From positions 675 through 64,674 of the forward strand of contig NZ_JAOAOQ010000021.1 of assembly GCF_030398385.1 (NCBI RefSeq): DNA of 64,000 nt, given 5' to 3'. Below the pieces are notes generated by a model. The model ran no database searches. It was given only the letters and a program-made list of their open reading frames with translations, and was not told where the DNA came from. Positions 63,231-64,000 of this stretch are shown in pieces. Position 1 is the stretch's first letter, and every line of letters starts with the position of its first letter. The translations under genes were made by a program, and so were the position numbers. The DNA comes from Aquibium sp. ELW1220. Its GTDB lineage: Bacteria > Pseudomonadota > Alphaproteobacteria > Rhizobiales > Rhizobiaceae.

Positions 63231-64000
63231 ATGAACGATTTCGCTCTGTGGTGGGACTGGCTGGCCTTCGGGGTGCGCTGGCTGCACGTGATCACGGCGA
63301 TCGCCTGGATCGGCTCGTCCTTCTACTTCATCGCGCTCGACCTCGGCCTGCACAAGCGCCCCGGTCTTCCCGATGGTGCCTATGGCGAGGAATGGCAGGT
63401 TCACGGCGGCGGCTTCTACCACGTGCAGAAATACCTCGTGGCGCCGGCGCAGATGCCGGAGCACCTGACTTGGTTCAAGTGGGAAGCCTACACCACCTGG
63501 ATGACCGGCTTTGCGCTGCTCGCGGTCGTCTATTATGCTGGCGCGGAGCTCTACCTGATCGATCCGAACGTGCTCGATGTTTCCGCTCCGGTGGCGATCG
63601 GCATCTCCCTCGCTTCGCTCGCCTTCGGCTGGATCGTCTACGACCTGCTCTGCCGCTCGCCGCTCGGCATGAACGACACGCGGCTGATGCTGGTGCTGTT
63701 CGTGGTGCTGGTCTTCATGGCCTGGGGCTATACGCAGCTGTTTACCGGCCGCGCCGCGCTGCTGCACCTCGGCGCCTTCACCGCAACCATCATGTCGGCC
63801 AACGTCTTCATGGTGATCATCCCCAACCAGAAGATCGTGGTGGCCGACCTCATCGCCGGCCGCAAGCCGGACCCGAAATACGGCCGCATCGCCAAGACCC
63901 GCTCGCTGCACAACAACTACCTGACGCTGCCGGTCGTGTTCCTGATGCTGTCGAACCACTATCCGCTGGCCTTCGCCACGGAGTTCAACTGGGTCATCGC
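63231..64000 (+). CDS. puuD: Urate hydroxylase PuuD (5' part; runs off the window)
   Basis: The first 256 residues of a membrane protein are present, without a stop at the window end. MNDFALWWDWLAFGVRWLHVITAIAWIGSSFYFIALD, VHGGGFYHVQKYLVAP, FKWEAYTTWMTGFALLAVVYY and the later MSANVFMVIIPNQ match the membrane-bound cytochrome-linked urate oxidase PuuD, whose C-terminal cytochrome c domain would lie outside. GAGGGGA precedes the ATG. It converts urate to 5-hydroxyisourate, the substrate of UraH. Confidence 0.92.
   Translation, partial: MNDFALWWDWLAFGVRWLHVITAIAWIGSSFYFIALDLGLHKRPGLPDGAYGEEWQVHGGGFYHVQKYLVAPAQMPEHLTWFKWEAYTTWMTGFALLAVVYYAGAELYLIDPNVLDVSAPVAIGISLASLAFGWIVYDLLCRSPLGMNDTRLMLVLFVVLVFMAWGYTQLFTGRAALLHLGAFTATIMSANVFMVIIPNQKIVVADLIAGRKPDPKYGRIAKTRSLHNNYLTLPVVFLMLSNHYPLAFATEFNWVI

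Overview
The window is high-GC, densely coded DNA with the gene content and repeats of a rhizobial alphaproteobacterium (Hyphomicrobiales, most like Mesorhizobium, Aquamicrobium or another Phyllobacteriaceae). The support is a pca regulator/pcaIJF unit, a PuuD-type purine pathway, LysR, IclR and GntR-style control, and many copies of RIME-like palindromic intergenic elements. No rRNA, phage, insertion sequence or CRISPR array was seen. It looks like ordinary chromosome specialised for soil and plant-derived nitrogen and carbon compounds.

Layout. (1) 94-208: initiator tRNA and terminator. (2) 329-4222: an acyl carrier protein/acyltransferase pair, a DUF454 membrane protein, and a histidine kinase/response regulator/CpxP-like envelope stress unit. 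(3) 4529-9775: metallo-hydrolase, a haloacetate dehalogenase-type hydrolase, LysE exporter, TPR protein, and a PadR regulator facing an alpha/beta hydrolase across a double palindromic operator. (4) 9938-23212: sugar block with xylulokinase, xylose isomerase, PPK2, a polyol dehydrogenase, a CUT1 sugar ABC transporter and a GH31 glycosidase. Every gap inside the transporter operon holds a palindromic repeat. (5) 23405-24259: two related long palindromes bracketing an unknown gene. (6) 24272-27799: pcaR and pcaIJF, the end of the beta-ketoadipate pathway. (7) 27810-31453: GNAT/MarR, ArsR/old yellow enzyme, VapBC. (8) 31520-42109: a carnitine and probably gamma-butyrobetaine catabolic region (GlxA/CdhR-type regulator, BKACE, carnitine dehydrogenase, acyl-CoA dehydrogenase, ADP-forming acyl-CoA ligase, CaiD, esterase), interrupted by a nuclease gene and two small secreted cysteine-rich proteins. 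(9) 42220-44091: CAP lipoprotein, phosphodiesterase-like protein, ParDE. (10) 44140-51364: a peptide-type ABC transporter downstream of a CocE/NonD hydrolase. (11) 51485-64000: purine catabolism (deaminase, AllA, AllE, a PuuE-UraD fusion, UraH, XdhABC, a LysR regulator and the start of PuuD), which together can take hypoxanthine/xanthine to urate, allantoin, allantoate and ureidoglycolate.

How the parts work together. Polyol dehydrogenase and XylA can both feed D-xylulose to XylB, while GH31 could release the sugar from an imported glycoside. In the carnitine block the ligase, acyl-CoA dehydrogenase and CaiD could convert gamma-butyrobetaine to carnitinyl-CoA, and CDH plus BKACE would take carnitine to betainyl-CoA and acetoacetate. 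The betainyl-CoA thioesterase that is often fused to rhizobial CDH is not visible here.

The least explained items are a 42-residue secreted peptide with three CC pairs and its own terminator (37886-38014), the palindrome-framed gene at 23620, the stand-alone ACP/acyltransferase pair, the deaminase of the ureide operon, and one RIME copy (19326-19482) whose arms come from two subtypes. All assignments are from reading the sequence; no database search was run.
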